Shown here: positions 24,551 through 32,427 of the stretch, piece by piece
Position numbering within the stretch: position 1 is the stretch's first letter
Layout of the letters: the number at the start of each line of letters is the position of its first letter
Origin: a virus
Length of the DNA stretch: 64,000 nt
IMG/VR virus record: IMGVR_UViG_3300034073_003542
Coordinates: 145,848 to 209,847 of that record
Direction: 5' to 3' (one strand)
Program-made: the position numbers and the translations under genes
Notes under the pieces: generated by a model
Seen by the model: only the letters and a program-made list of their open reading frames with translations
What the model was told of the DNA's origin: nothing
Database searches by the model: none

Positions 24551-24599
24551 CATACACCTCACTTAAACACAACCGAGCCAGGATTCGACACGATATCCT

Positions 24600-24627
24600 A
24601 TTATATCGGAATGGATGTGTCTGTCAA
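24600..24627 (-). promoter_or_regulatory. Sigma-70-type promoter for rtcB
   Basis: TTGACA, 16 bp, TATAAT. Confidence 0.8.
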
Positions 24628-24845
24628 TCTACGAGTTTTTTCTCGGTGATTATTACTCGTATGGGTGCTGGCCTATATTGTATAACAGTTGGTACTTCAA
24701 ACATACCTGGCCTATATGCGTTCATATCGTAAACTTCAACTTCTCCAGTTTCAGTATTACAATAAGTGCAGTAATTTATAGGAACACCTTCTGCATCAAA
24801 CAATATAGTTGGTTGACCAACCGTATTTTCAAGTGTTAGAATCAT
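24624..24845 (-). CDS. Hypothetical protein, 73 aa, C-terminal ITEKKL motif
   Basis: Beta-rich with NYCTYCNTETGEVEV, a CxxC pair. Ends IITEKKLVD, a short motif shared with the C-termini of many small genes at 36-51 kb. Overlaps the preceding gene by 17 bases. Function unknown. Confidence 0.6.
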   Translation of the reverse strand: MILTLENTVGQPTILFDAEGVPINYCTYCNTETGEVEVYDMNAYRPGMFEVPTVIQYRPAPIRVIITEKKLVD

Positions 24846-25770
24846 GATTATTTTCTAAATATGATTCCATAATCTTAGAAAACTCTTCTGGTTCTTCCTT
24901 AAATAGCCACATTAGCCAATCGGGCAATCTTTGGTCTTTTGGTTTATGTCGTAGCATACGACGCCACAATTCTGCTCCAATTTGGATCAAACGAGGTTCA
25001 TCCTCTACCCTATCTGCAAATGAATAAATCGTGGCGAGTTCTTCTTCATCAAAACATTCTAGGGAATGGAATGAAATTACTTCAAGAACCCCCTTAGCAA
25101 TCTCCTGGCATAAAACAGGGAATGTCAAAGCATGAGCCGATACTTTTGGTTGATCTTCTTCGTATTCTACTTTTTCGCTACCAACAGCAGGAATAATTCC
25201 CATCATGCTCATCATTGCAGAATAATCTGTTACATAATAAGAAAGAAGCGACTCTAAGGTAAGATGAGAATATATAGTAGGTAAATCCTTATTAAGCTCT
25301 TTTAGTTCCTCACTAACCAAATGGTGCATACTGATATAAATATGCGTGGATGCACCTTGAAGGATTGCATTTATCAAAATTCGTTTGTGAATTTCGTCTT
25401 TTATATACTGAGGAAGTTCTTCATAAGACTTAGTTGGCTCAGGAGTATTATTCAATTCTACTTGAGCGTTTTCATTAAGCTGTGCTTCGATATTGATTTC
25501 ATCTAAATCAAACTCAAGACATTCGCTCACAGCTTTTTTGGCTAATTCTTGTAACGCTTGAGTGTGCGGGCGTTCTGCTCTTGGTAATTTGTCTCTCAAC
25601 CCTCCTCCACCAAGATAATCTAGTTTTTGGTATCTCTCTACTAGATATTCGTATCCATCACAAAACAAATCTTTTCCAAAAAATACCATATGAGGATTGT
25701 AACAATATACATGATCCTTATGGGATTTTAACTGACTCCAGAAATTTAGCAGACTATTGTTCATCGTCAT
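24829..25770 (-). CDS. Hypothetical phage protein, 313 aa
   Basis: Soluble, helical, 313 residues (an ATG at 25764 is an alternative start). Contains ASTHIYISMHHL and many Glu/Leu helices. No recognised domain. One of the longest unassigned proteins in the window, with its own promoter 37 bases upstream. Confidence 0.65.
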   Translation of the reverse strand: MTMNNSLLNFWSQLKSHKDHVYCYNPHMVFFGKDLFCDGYEYLVERYQKLDYLGGGGLRDKLPRAERPHTQALQELAKKAVSECLEFDLDEINIEAQLNENAQVELNNTPEPTKSYEELPQYIKDEIHKRILINAILQGASTHIYISMHHLVSEELKELNKDLPTIYSHLTLESLLSYYVTDYSAMMSMMGIIPAVGSEKVEYEEDQPKVSAHALTFPVLCQEIAKGVLEVISFHSLECFDEEELATIYSFADRVEDEPRLIQIGAELWRRMLRHKPKDQRLPDWLMWLFKEEPEEFSKIMESYLENNHDSNT

Positions 25771-25804
25771 ACACTTCGTACAGTTTGGATTAGTGATTTG
25801 AGTA

Positions 25805-26314
25805 TCATTCTACTACAGCTTCTTCTTTTGTCAATGCTTGTGCGTTAGCATGAGGATATTCTAGCTGAAACTTTCTATAGTATTTCTTTAGTTCATAATC
25901 ATCAGAACTATCTTTAGCTACATTCTGTTTAGCCCAATATTCTTCGGCATCCATCCATCTTTCCTTCAAAACGTCACACACATAACAATACATAGTTTTA
26001 GGATCAGTCATTATGATTGGTTCTGCTTCCGGCCAACGTCCCCCAATAATGAATGTCGCATATACAGCCAAGTTGTATGGCTTAGTATTATTGTAAAGAA
26101 TAGTTTGTTCGGCTTCTTCCCATCTTGATTCAATATAAAAGATAGAATAAGCAAGTAGAAGATCGGCTCGGCCAGATGCTAAAATCTTTTTGCGTAATTC
26201 TGGAGAGTCTTGCGTAGAATAATATTCGAGACACTTCAAAAATTCTTTGTGTGTAGCTTCTTTAATAGCGAGATCAATGTCAGTAAACTTTGGTACGTAT
26301 TTCTCAAACATCAT
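25805..26314 (-). CDS. Protein with RWxEAE helical repeats
   Basis: 169 residues with three spaced repeats around SRWEEAEQTI, GRWPEAEPII and ERWMDAEEYW, each followed by a short helical segment. Such RW-x-EAE repeats form alpha-alpha hairpin arrays in large phage proteins of unknown role and look like protein-interaction scaffolds. Its 3' end overlaps the promoter of the next gene. Confidence 0.7.
   Translation of the reverse strand: MMFEKYVPKFTDIDLAIKEATHKEFLKCLEYYSTQDSPELRKKILASGRADLLLAYSIFYIESRWEEAEQTILYNNTKPYNLAVYATFIIGGRWPEAEPIIMTDPKTMYCYVCDVLKERWMDAEEYWAKQNVAKDSSDDYELKKYYRKFQLEYPHANAQALTKEEAVVE
25807..25834 (-). promoter_or_regulatory. Sigma-70-type promoter
   Basis: TTGACA, 16 bp, TAGAAT; overlaps the end of the preceding gene and faces the 25.7 kb gene. 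Confidence 0.65.
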
Positions 26315-26329
26315 ACACCTTTCTTTTGC

Positions 26330-26348
26330 GATACTTTTCTAAAGTATC
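26330..26348. repeat. Perfect palindrome GATACTTT-TCT-AAAGTATC, copy 1
   Basis: Eight-base arms with a 3-base loop, placed immediately after a stop codon and preceded by TTTTGC. The identical sequence with the same flank recurs at 40125-40143. Could be a transcript 3'-end or processing hairpin; no U-run follows. Confidence 0.6.
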
Positions 26349-26460
26349 AGTTCTTTGGTTCTGGAAGTTTTGCTGGTTGCGGTGGATTAAATGGCGACTC
26401 TGTTTTATCTGGAGATTTAGTAGGAGTAGTTGTAGGTGTTGTTGTTGGAGCAGTTGTCAT
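26347..26460 (-). CDS. Pro/Thr-rich micro-protein, 37 aa
   Basis: ATG at 26460 follows AAGGAAT. Nearly all Thr, Pro and Lys (TTAPTTTPTTTPTKSP), so disordered, like linker or mucin-type segments. Lies between two real genes with matching operon spacing. Confidence 0.5.
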   Translation of the reverse strand: MTTAPTTTPTTTPTKSPDKTESPFNPPQPAKLPEPKN

Positions 26461-26462
26461 TG

Positions 26463-27251
26463 TTATTCCTTAAAAAGAGATTCTAAAATTTCGATCAGTT
26501 CAGCCTTGAGAGTATCAACTGAGCGGTCATCAGTATCCATGAATTGTCCCACACTATTATTCTTAATAGAGAATTGATAGAGAGGCTTACCTTCTTTCCA
26601 AACGGCATAGATATCATCATGAATATAGTATGAGTAGTATGTTCCTACTGGATTTGCCGTACACCACTTAGTATCCTTACCAATAACGCAATACTTTAGG
26701 TGCTGCAATTCCTTTTCTTCTTCTGTTGGATTTGGTTGAAGTTTGGCTACTTTGAAAACCTTATATATTTTATCTTCATAAGCAACATCAATTTTGGTTC
26801 CCTTTGGGAGAGTACCATCGGTCTTCATTTTAATCCACTGATTTTTGCTGGTTTGCTTAATTTCCAGCATAGTTGCTTGCAATTGATCATGTGATAATCC
26901 TAATTGAGTAGGAGTAGCTTCGTTAAGCTTATCGTAGCCCTTTTCTTCATAGAGATGTTTATTTTCTCGGAAAAATTTTGCTGTATCAATAGCAGCTTCA
27001 ATATCTTCGATATAAGCATTGGGTTTAGTAGTAAGATAACCCAAAACATAGTCGATATAATATTGCTGATGCTTTTCGTTAGAGACTTTGCTCTCAATTG
27101 AGCAAATAATATCCTTCTTTAATTTTTCTAGTTGTGGATGAAATTCACGATTTCCTGCGACCATTCCCAAATAAGATTCTTGGGTGAATTCTTCTTTTTT
27201 ACCTTTGAGTCGCTTAATTGTTTCTGCAAACTTTTCTTCAAGATTCATCAT
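26463..27251 (-). CDS. Phage protein with GxxTKWCTA motif
   Basis: 262 residues. The C-terminal half has IGKDTKWCTANP, then YYSYYIHDDIYAVW, LYQFSIKNN and QFMDTDDR. This block order is found in uncharacterised proteins of many large phages. The Trp-Cys-Thr core and following aromatics look like an active or ligand site, but no activity is known to me. N-terminal half helical. Confidence 0.7.
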   Translation of the reverse strand: MMNLEEKFAETIKRLKGKKEEFTQESYLGMVAGNREFHPQLEKLKKDIICSIESKVSNEKHQQYYIDYVLGYLTTKPNAYIEDIEAAIDTAKFFRENKHLYEEKGYDKLNEATPTQLGLSHDQLQATMLEIKQTSKNQWIKMKTDGTLPKGTKIDVAYEDKIYKVFKVAKLQPNPTEEEKELQHLKYCVIGKDTKWCTANPVGTYYSYYIHDDIYAVWKEGKPLYQFSIKNNSVGQFMDTDDRSVDTLKAELIEILESLFKE

Positions 27252-27288
27252 ACACTCCGTTTGAGTTGGCTTCCCGTGCTTTGTCTCA

Positions 27289-27316
27289 ATTGTACCACAA
27301 CCAAACTATCTGTCAA
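27289..27316 (-). promoter_or_regulatory. Sigma-70-type promoter
   Basis: TTGACA, 16 bp, TACAAT with TGG before the -10; 38 bases before the gene at 27251. Confidence 0.75.
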
Positions 27317-27549
27317 TCGCCCAATTCATTTTCTTGAATAGGCCCAAAAACATCAGCAAAAGTAAATCCTTCTAAATGGGTAAATAGTGATGGAATGTTA
27401 TACATAGGTATTTTAATAGTAAATGACAGATCCATTCCGTCTGGTGGATCATTTGTTGTCCAGCTAATATTTGTTACTTGTTGATCTAAAATAAACTTTT
27501 TTAGAGCTATTCGTTTTTTCTTACGGTCCTTAAAATATCTACGAATCAT
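27313..27549 (-). CDS. MIxRYF-family small protein, 78 aa
   Basis: Start at 27549 overlaps the upstream stop (ATGA). Begins MIRRYFKDRKKKR, the basic amphipathic start shared by several genes in the window, followed by a beta-rich part. Function unknown. Confidence 0.6.
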   Translation of the reverse strand: MIRRYFKDRKKKRIALKKFILDQQVTNISWTTNDPPDGMDLSFTIKIPMYNIPSLFTHLEGFTFADVFGPIQENELGD

Positions 27550-27767
27550 TGGAACAAGTTGTGGGCTTTTTGGGTCCAAGCAATACTAAAAGAAAAACAA
27601 TCTCTACTAATTCTTAAATCTATAAGATTCATTTCTATCGCTAGTCCTGCTTTTTTCTGGTTACAAAATTTTGTTAAAAGGTCTTGATGATTTATTTCTG
27701 GAGATTTATATATCTCGCGTAATATTTCTATTACATATTTCTTTTCATTAAAATATTCTTCAATCAT
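27546..27767 (-). CDS. MIxxYF-family small protein, 73 aa
   Basis: Begins MIEEYFNEKKYV and continues as a mixed helix/strand protein with no signal. Adjacent member of the same family as the next gene. Transcription probably comes from the promoter at 28151, across the opposite-strand PEP-CTERM gene. Confidence 0.6.
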   Translation of the reverse strand: MIEEYFNEKKYVIEILREIYKSPEINHQDLLTKFCNQKKAGLAIEMNLIDLRISRDCFSFSIAWTQKAHNLFQ

Positions 27768-27778
27768 ATTATCTCTAT

Positions 27779-27784
27779 TATAAT
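27779..27784 (+). promoter_or_regulatory. Possible -10 box for plus-strand gene
   Basis: TATAAT 30 bases before the plus-strand ATG at 27814; the -35 region (TTCTTC) is poor. Confidence 0.4.
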
Positions 27785-27813
27785 GTGGTGTATTTATAAC
27801 AAAGGAGAAAATT

Positions 27814-28146
27814 ATGTGTGATAATAGTTACCCAATATGTTCTACTATTTTACCTATTCCACCTATAGAGGTGTTTGAAAAAGCTATTGATCCTTCTGAT
27901 CGGCACTTTTTAACCAGTTATCCTCATGCTACATTTTTTAGAGACATTGGTCAATTTAATCACTGGTTTTATGAATACAAAATAGATTCCCTAGAAATTT
28001 ATCAACCTATGATTATGCCACCCTTTGTTATTCCTGTTGTTTTATCTCCGCATCCTGTTCCAGAACCTTCTTTATTTATGGTGGCTCCTATTGTCTTTCT
28101 AAGTATTTTTGGGGGCAGATTTCTACTAAAATCCATACGGATATAA
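27814..28146 (+). CDS. Protein with PEP-CTERM-like C-terminus
   Basis: 110 residues after a strong AAGGAG. The C-terminus VPEPSLFMVAPIVFLSIF then GGRFLLKSIRI has the PEP-CTERM layout: V-P-E-P, one membrane helix, then basic residues. In bacteria such tails are recognised by exosortase and direct surface or matrix anchoring. There is no clear N-terminal signal peptide, which is unusual for the class, so the tail could be a plain tail anchor. Plus-strand gene inside a minus-strand region. Confidence 0.65.
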   Translation: MCDNSYPICSTILPIPPIEVFEKAIDPSDRHFLTSYPHATFFRDIGQFNHWFYEYKIDSLEIYQPMIMPPFVIPVVLSPHPVPEPSLFMVAPIVFLSIFGGRFLLKSIRI

Positions 28147-28150
28147 CCGT

Positions 28151-28178
28151 ATTGTATCAGACCTGGGCGATCTGTCAA
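28151..28178 (-). promoter_or_regulatory. Sigma-70-type promoter reading antisense to 27.8 kb gene
   Basis: TTGACA, 16 bp, TACAAT. The next minus-strand gene starts 380 bases away, so its transcript covers the whole opposite-strand gene. Confidence 0.7.
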
Positions 28179-28867
28179 GTTCTATTCTTTGTCTTATAAT
28201 ATAGAATAAGACCCAATGGTATAATTCCATAGATTAAAATATTTAACGATGGCTCTGGAACTATAACCCAAGATATAGTTGATGCAATATTGCTGCTAAT
28301 ATTTAATCCATTACTTCCTTGTCTTATATCGTTAATAATGAAACTAAATGTATAGTTTGTTCCTCCTAATAGGGGAAATACGATATTGCTATTGTTGTTT
28401 AATGTTTGAGAATCTCCATAGTTATTTTGAACTGTTAGACCATTAATTCCGGTATTACTTCCAGATATTTCTCTTGCGTATGATACCAAAAATTCTCCAT
28501 CATAAATAGGAATAAAAGAATATGACCATACTAAATTATTAGATACTCTAGCTAATGTACCTGACCCGTTTGTATTGCTACTCCAACCATATTCAATATT
28601 GATATTTCCAGTAATTTCGTTTATAATATCTGACTCAAGATTAATATATGACGTAGTTGTTCTAGCTCCAGAAGTTAGTTGAGCAAATGTTGCAATATCT
28701 GTAGGATTTGATAGGGAGGAATTATTGCTAACAAAAGTATTTGATAATTGAGTAACCGATGAAGATATTGTTGAATTAGAAGTCGATCCAGGCAAAAGAA
28801 TAGAAGAATAGCCATATTGAGATAGGGCTAGAAAAATAGACAAAAAAAGAATCGTTGTTTTTAGCAT
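28175..28867 (-). CDS. Secreted PEP-CTERM protein
   Basis: 230 residues. N-terminal signal peptide (MLKTTILFLSIFLALSQ region), then a Ser/Asn/Thr-rich beta domain of about 180 residues, then VPEPSLNILIYGIIPLGLIL and a KTKNR tail. This is the full PEP-CTERM arrangement: exported protein, PEP motif, membrane helix, basic end. It would be processed only in a host with exosortase. A phage-encoded substrate suggests alteration of the host surface or matrix. Low complexity is typical of the class. Confidence 0.8.
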   Translation of the reverse strand: MLKTTILFLSIFLALSQYGYSSILLPGSTSNSTISSSVTQLSNTFVSNNSSLSNPTDIATFAQLTSGARTTTSYINLESDIINEITGNINIEYGWSSNTNGSGTLARVSNNLVWSYSFIPIYDGEFLVSYAREISGSNTGINGLTVQNNYGDSQTLNNNSNIVFPLLGGTNYTFSFIINDIRQGSNGLNISSNIASTISWVIVPEPSLNILIYGIIPLGLILYYKTKNRT

Positions 28868-28909
28868 TTTAGGTAGGATTTTGTTAAAGGTAGGAAGCGT
28901 ATAATTAAC

Positions 28910-29104
28910 TTATACACCAATTTGTTTATATTCCAGCTTTGGAATCAGTTCATTGGTTTCCGAGGCAATTGTCTCGATTGATATTTTTAAGACTTTGTTA
29001 GTGTTTGGATTTTCTGTGTTAGCTATATTTACGATCTTTTGAATTGCTTCTATAATCTTATTGCCGTCAAGATTTTTATTAAGAGAGAAATAAGTAGTAG
29101 TCAA
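28910..29104 (-). CDS. Hypothetical protein, 64 aa (TTG start)
   Basis: TTG at 29104 overlaps the upstream stop (TTGA) and is preceded by GGAGAAGAGGA. The open frame extends further upstream, but that part is out-of-frame overlap with the preceding gene. Acidic, possible helix-strand fold. Confidence 0.55.
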   Translation of the reverse strand: MTTTYFSLNKNLDGNKIIEAIQKIVNIANTENPNTNKVLKISIETIASETNELIPKLEYKQIGV

Positions 29105-29448
29105 TCCTCTTCTCCTAAATCTCGTAGTCTTTCTCCTGTTTCTGGATGACAATATAGGTTTCCTATATATTCACCATAAATTTTTTCTGATCCAGAAATA
29201 TGTTTTCCCATCCATAATGATCCCTCAATTTCGCCACCTAGTGATCTGATAAATTCCGCAACTTTATCGTAACAGCTTTCACATAAATCGCATGAGTGTG
29301 TTTGACAATCTTTGTTAGATGAAAATCCCCAAGAAGCAAACATTGAACAATATTCAACATTTCCAAATTCGTCTACGCAACTATTTTTGCAGACATTACA
29401 GATAACGTCTGTGACTGTTTCTATTTGTTTTTGTCCGAAGGTTTTCAT
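29101..29448 (-). CDS. Cysteine-rich zinc-binding protein
   Basis: 115 residues. ICNVCKNSC, a later SCDLCESCYDK and aromatic WGFSS between them match a small zinc-binding family found in many bacteria and phages with no known role. Soluble. Confidence 0.7.
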   Translation of the reverse strand: MKTFGQKQIETVTDVICNVCKNSCVDEFGNVEYCSMFASWGFSSNKDCQTHSCDLCESCYDKVAEFIRSLGGEIEGSLWMGKHISGSEKIYGEYIGNLYCHPETGERLRDLGEED

Positions 29449-29504
29449 TTGCCCTTTGTTCTAATTGCTATGAACAAATCTAGTAGTTTCGATAAAAATT
29501 TCAT
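29445..29504 (-). CDS. Micro-protein, 19 aa
   Basis: MKFLSKLLDLFIAIRTKGK between two ATGA junctions, so start and stop fit the operon exactly, and its last codons carry the AAGGGC site for the next gene. Amphipathic basic helix. May be a coupling leader instead of a functional peptide. Confidence 0.45.
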   Translation of the reverse strand: MKFLSKLLDLFIAIRTKGK

Positions 29505-29569
29505 GGTGAGCTAAATATAACGAATAATAGGAGAGCTATCACGAATGTTATTATTTGGGCTTCTTGCAT
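29501..29569 (-). CDS. Membrane micro-protein, 22 aa
   Basis: MQEAQIITFVIALLLFVIF then SSP; start overlaps the upstream stop (TAATG) and its stop overlaps the next start (ATGA). A single membrane helix. Confidence 0.5.
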   Translation of the reverse strand: MQEAQIITFVIALLLFVIFSSP

Positions 29570-29907
29570 TATTTTGTCTCGGGCGGTTTATATCCGCATG
29601 TCCAGTTTTCTACTCCTGCATCAATTAAAGATTGTGTTTCTTTGTCTTTTTCTGAGATAGTATAACCCTTAGTTTCTTTAGAAGTTCTGACAAATTCTTC
29701 ATCCCATGATCCAACGGGACCATCACCAATCAAAGATTTCCATTCATCTATTTTTTTTTGTGAAAGAGGCGGGACATAATGAAATCTCTTATCTTTTAGT
29801 TCTAATTCCGTTAGAGTTTCCAATAGCTTTTTTTCTATAGTTGGCTCTACTTTTTCAAAAGATTCCATATATCCTTTTAGCCAATAACAGAAATTTTCCG
29901 GCGTCAT
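29569..29907 (-). CDS. Conserved-type phage hypothetical, 112 aa
   Basis: Begins MTPENFCYWLKGYMES, an N-terminal pattern seen in a widespread small phage family of unknown function. Soluble, with GDGPVGSWDEE further on. Directly downstream of tRNA-Cys. Confidence 0.7.
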   Translation of the reverse strand: MTPENFCYWLKGYMESFEKVEPTIEKKLLETLTELELKDKRFHYVPPLSQKKIDEWKSLIGDGPVGSWDEEFVRTSKETKGYTISEKDKETQSLIDAGVENWTCGYKPPETK

Positions 29908-29936
29908 CTAATATGTCCTTTTATAAAGTAAAAATA

Positions 29937-30008
29937 AGACCGCAGTTGGAATCGAACCAACAAATGCTGTTTTGCAGACAGCCACCAACGCCAATTGATT
30001 TTGCGGCC
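29937..30008 (-). tRNA. tRNA-Cys (GCA)
   Basis: Cloverleaf on the reverse strand: acceptor GGCCGCA/TGCGGTC, anticodon arm GCTGT-CTGCAAA-ACAGC, T arm GTTGG-TTCGATT-CCAAC. Isolated from the main array, with its own promoter 27 bases upstream. Confidence 0.9.
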
Positions 30009-30034
30009 AGACCGGCGAACGTCCTAGCAATTCT

Positions 30035-30062
30035 ATATTACACCAATTTGCCGGTTTGTCAA
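30035..30062 (-). promoter_or_regulatory. Sigma-70-type promoter for tRNA-Cys
   Basis: TTGACA, 16 bp, TAATAT. Confidence 0.7.
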
Positions 30063-30066
30063 TGGT

Positions 30067-30714
30067 TTAATTTTGACCTCCCATTGCACTAAGTTCTTCT
30101 GGAGTATAAGAGCAATTAACTTCTGCTCCCCTACTTTTAGCCGTTCTCATTCTCTTGACGTTAGAAGCCGCAGAACTAAATGCTGCAAAAGAATTTGCCG
30201 CCGCATAATTTGCCACTCCAAGAGCATTAATTCCCATAGAAGTAGCATTAGAGAAAGCGTCTTGATTAGCTCCAAGGAATGTAAATTTCCAACTATAAAC
30301 ATTAGTCTGATGTTCAATCATTTGTTTAATTTGGTCTAATTTAAATTCATGGCTAGAATTTTCTCCTCCATCAGTAACTATAACAAAAGTTACCAATCCT
30401 GGGCGGTCTTTTTCTTCCATATTACTTAATCTTGCACCAGCTTCATTAATAGAACGTCCTACTGCATCTAGAAGTGCCGTCATTCCGCGAGGAACAAGAT
30501 TATATTCTTTTACATTTTGAATAGATTCACCCTTATATACAAAATTATATTCATTATCAAACTCTACAAGAGTAAGCAAACATTCTCCAGGTTCCTTTTT
30601 TTGTTCAGAAATAAAGTGGTTGATACCGTTTTGTGCTTCTATTTTTGTAGCCTCCATTGAACCACTTCTGTCAACAATTAATGTTACGTCTGTTAAATCG
30701 TTTCTCATTTTCAT
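30067..30714 (-). CDS. VWA-domain protein
   Basis: 215 residues (start 30714 or 30708). One von Willebrand A domain: VTLIVDRSGSM with the D-x-S-x-S metal site, a conserved Thr in GMTALLDAVG, and FVIVTDGGENSS. Soluble phage VWA proteins of this length are common but of unknown role; they usually bind partners through the metal site. The Ala/Ser-rich C-terminal region follows the domain. Confidence 0.85.
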   Translation of the reverse strand: MKMRNDLTDVTLIVDRSGSMEATKIEAQNGINHFISEQKKEPGECLLTLVEFDNEYNFVYKGESIQNVKEYNLVPRGMTALLDAVGRSINEAGARLSNMEEKDRPGLVTFVIVTDGGENSSHEFKLDQIKQMIEHQTNVYSWKFTFLGANQDAFSNATSMGINALGVANYAAANSFAAFSSAASNVKRMRTAKSRGAEVNCSYTPEELSAMGGQN

Positions 30715-30725
30715 ACTCCTTTTGT

Positions 30726-31001
30726 TTAATATCTAATTGCTAGATTGTTAATTCTTTTTTCTGTTTCTTCTAGTTTCGCTTCTATCTTCTTAAGTTTTTT
30801 AAGTACGGCTTCCAATACTTCATCTTCACCTATAGGATAATTTTCATCCTCGTATATTTCGATTGCGTCTATTATATCGTAAAATAGATCATTACCACTA
30901 TCCTCTGATGTAAGAGTTGTGTCATCCATATATCTCATACATAAATCAATAAAAGATGTTGCTCTTTCCAAATCTTCATCGTTTTCAATTACAAATTTCA
31001 T
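30726..31001 (-). CDS. Acidic helical protein, 91 aa
   Basis: Start at 31001 (or 31004) after GAGGAGGT. Strongly acidic, ending in a coiled coil. The long upstream frame extension lies inside the neighbouring gene and is not used. Confidence 0.6.
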   Translation of the reverse strand: MKFVIENDEDLERATSFIDLCMRYMDDTTLTSEDSGNDLFYDIIDAIEIYEDENYPIGEDEVLEAVLKKLKKIEAKLEETEKRINNLAIRY

Positions 31002-31207
31002 CATACCTCCTCGTCTGGCTCGTGCGATAAATATAAAGCTGCTGATATTTGACGAATAGCATTGCGTTCGTTTTCTGTCATAGCATACCAAGGGGCGTCT
31101 AATATGTCGCGCAAATCATCTGCTTCTGGATGGTCGCCTTTTCCTGCCACTATTAATTTATGTAACTCTATACATCCATAGAGTGACTTGAGAAAGTTTT
31201 CGCTCAT
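31001..31207 (-). CDS. Hypothetical protein, planctomycete-like, 68 aa
   Basis: The stretch HPEADDLRDILDAPWYAMTE followed by RNAIRQISAALYL strongly recalls a small protein family frequent in Planctomycetes (D-x-P-W-Y-x-L/M-x-x-x-E-x-x-x-I/V-R). Function unknown. A useful host clue. Confidence 0.65.
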   Translation of the reverse strand: MSENFLKSLYGCIELHKLIVAGKGDHPEADDLRDILDAPWYAMTENERNAIRQISAALYLSHEPDEEV

Positions 31208-31455
31208 ATTTTAAAGTCCTTGAAATCATCCCAAGCGGCAAACCCACACAAATATCTTCTACTACATTCCCAATCTAAAGTCCACAAACAAGTTCCCACA
31301 GCACCCCAATGGTCGCTTAATCTAATTACTCCGTTTTCTAAATGCCAGTAAGAAGAACCAGAAAAAGACCAATAATCTGGATTAGTTCTTGGCGTTTTAC
31401 ACGATTGATAATTTGCCCATGTTCTAAAAAAGAAGTTTGTTTTGTCGTACCCCAT
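31204..31455 (-). CDS. Hypothetical protein, 83 aa, likely leaderless
   Basis: Aromatic-rich small protein (YWSFSGSSYWHLENGV). ATG at 31455 lies six bases after the -10, with no ribosome site. Unknown function. Confidence 0.6.
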   Translation of the reverse strand: MGYDKTNFFFRTWANYQSCKTPRTNPDYWSFSGSSYWHLENGVIRLSDHWGAVGTCLWTLDWECSRRYLCGFAAWDDFKDFKI

Positions 31456-31461
31456 CAATAT

Positions 31462-31489
31462 ATTATAGGTTTGGTTTGGTGTTTGTCAA
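31462..31489 (-). promoter_or_regulatory. Sigma-70-type promoter, leaderless geometry
   Basis: TTGACA, 16 bp, TATAAT, six bases, ATG. Confidence 0.75.
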
Positions 31490-31915
31490 GTAGTTCCATA
31501 GACAATTTGGTGTAATTTGATCCGTCTTGGATTGGATTAAATTTTCCATTATCAAAGATCGCCCGCAAATTTCCGAACAAAACCATTTTGATCTTGTATT
31601 TGTTTGTTTTTTGATGGAAAATCTGCTTCCAGCAATTATTGCTCCAAACCAATCATAGGGTTTTCCGACTTGAGATTCGCACCAGACATACATCCTAAAT
31701 TCTTGTGAGTCTGAAACTTCAATTGTTGTATAATCCCAATGTTCAGGATTGGGCATAATTTTTTTGAATCTTACTCCTCCATCTCTTGTTGATGAAGAAA
31801 ACCATTCGCCAGTTTTGAAAATTAGTTCAACATGAGAATATTTACCTCCTGTAGCCCACGCTATCAATTTATCTTGATAGTCTCCATATTTAGCTAGATA
31901 AAAAGCTAACTGCAT
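31463..31915 (-). CDS. YiiX-like papain-fold (NlpC/P60 superfamily) protein
   Basis: 150 residues. GGKYSHVELIF holds the catalytic-type His, SSSTRDGGVRFK follows, and GKPYDWFGAI with WFCSEICG supplies the Cys in the permuted order typical of YiiX/C92-like proteins. Members hydrolyse amide or ester bonds in cell wall or lipids, or are toxins/antitoxins; phage copies are common. No signal peptide. Substrate unknown. Confidence 0.75.
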   Translation of the reverse strand: MQLAFYLAKYGDYQDKLIAWATGGKYSHVELIFKTGEWFSSSTRDGGVRFKKIMPNPEHWDYTTIEVSDSQEFRMYVWCESQVGKPYDWFGAIIAGSRFSIKKQTNTRSKWFCSEICGRSLIMENLIQSKTDQITPNCLWNYLTNTKPNL

Positions 31916-32427
31916 ATAATTTCCTCTAATTCCTTAAGCTCCTTTTGTTCAGCTATATAGGTTTTTCCATAACCTAGTGACCCTAATCTTTTGGGTGTTA
32001 GCAATTCTCCTGCCCTCATAAATCCCTTAAATGTATAGCTTGGAAAAACTCCCACCATTAAAGCAAATAAGTCTATATGACGAGATTTCCACGGCACAGC
32101 CAAAAGTTTACCTGTAGCATATTTGGTAGTTTTTACATCAACTGATTTTCCACACGGTAATAGGGCATCGCCCTTATCTTCTTGAGAAGTTCTAGTATAA
32201 ATAGAAAAGTCTAGAAAAACATTGAATAGTTTACAGAAAGCCCACTCTGCTCCAATTCCTTCTATATCGGTTTCTTCGTTTGATTGATTGCCTATTTTAG
32301 AGTTTTTAATTTCTTCTAATCTATTGTTGTCATATCTCATTTTAGCTAGAAGTAGACATATATCTTGTTCTATTTTAGAGAGATAAACTTTGGAATTAAT
32401 AGGAACTCGCATTGACATAACTATCAT
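31906..32427 (-). CDS. PD-(D/E)XK-like nuclease
   Basis: 173 residues. GAEWAFCKLFN (conserved Glu), then KGDALLPCG and SVDVKTTKY give the E...D...DxK pattern of the PD-(D/E)XK superfamily. Phage members act as exo- or endonucleases. A basic C-terminal tail follows. Ends overlap both neighbours. Activity inferred from motif only. Confidence 0.65.
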   Translation of the reverse strand: MIVMSMRVPINSKVYLSKIEQDICLLLAKMRYDNNRLEEIKNSKIGNQSNEETDIEGIGAEWAFCKLFNVFLDFSIYTRTSQEDKGDALLPCGKSVDVKTTKYATGKLLAVPWKSRHIDLFALMVGVFPSYTFKGFMRAGELLTPKRLGSLGYGKTYIAEQKELKELEEIICS

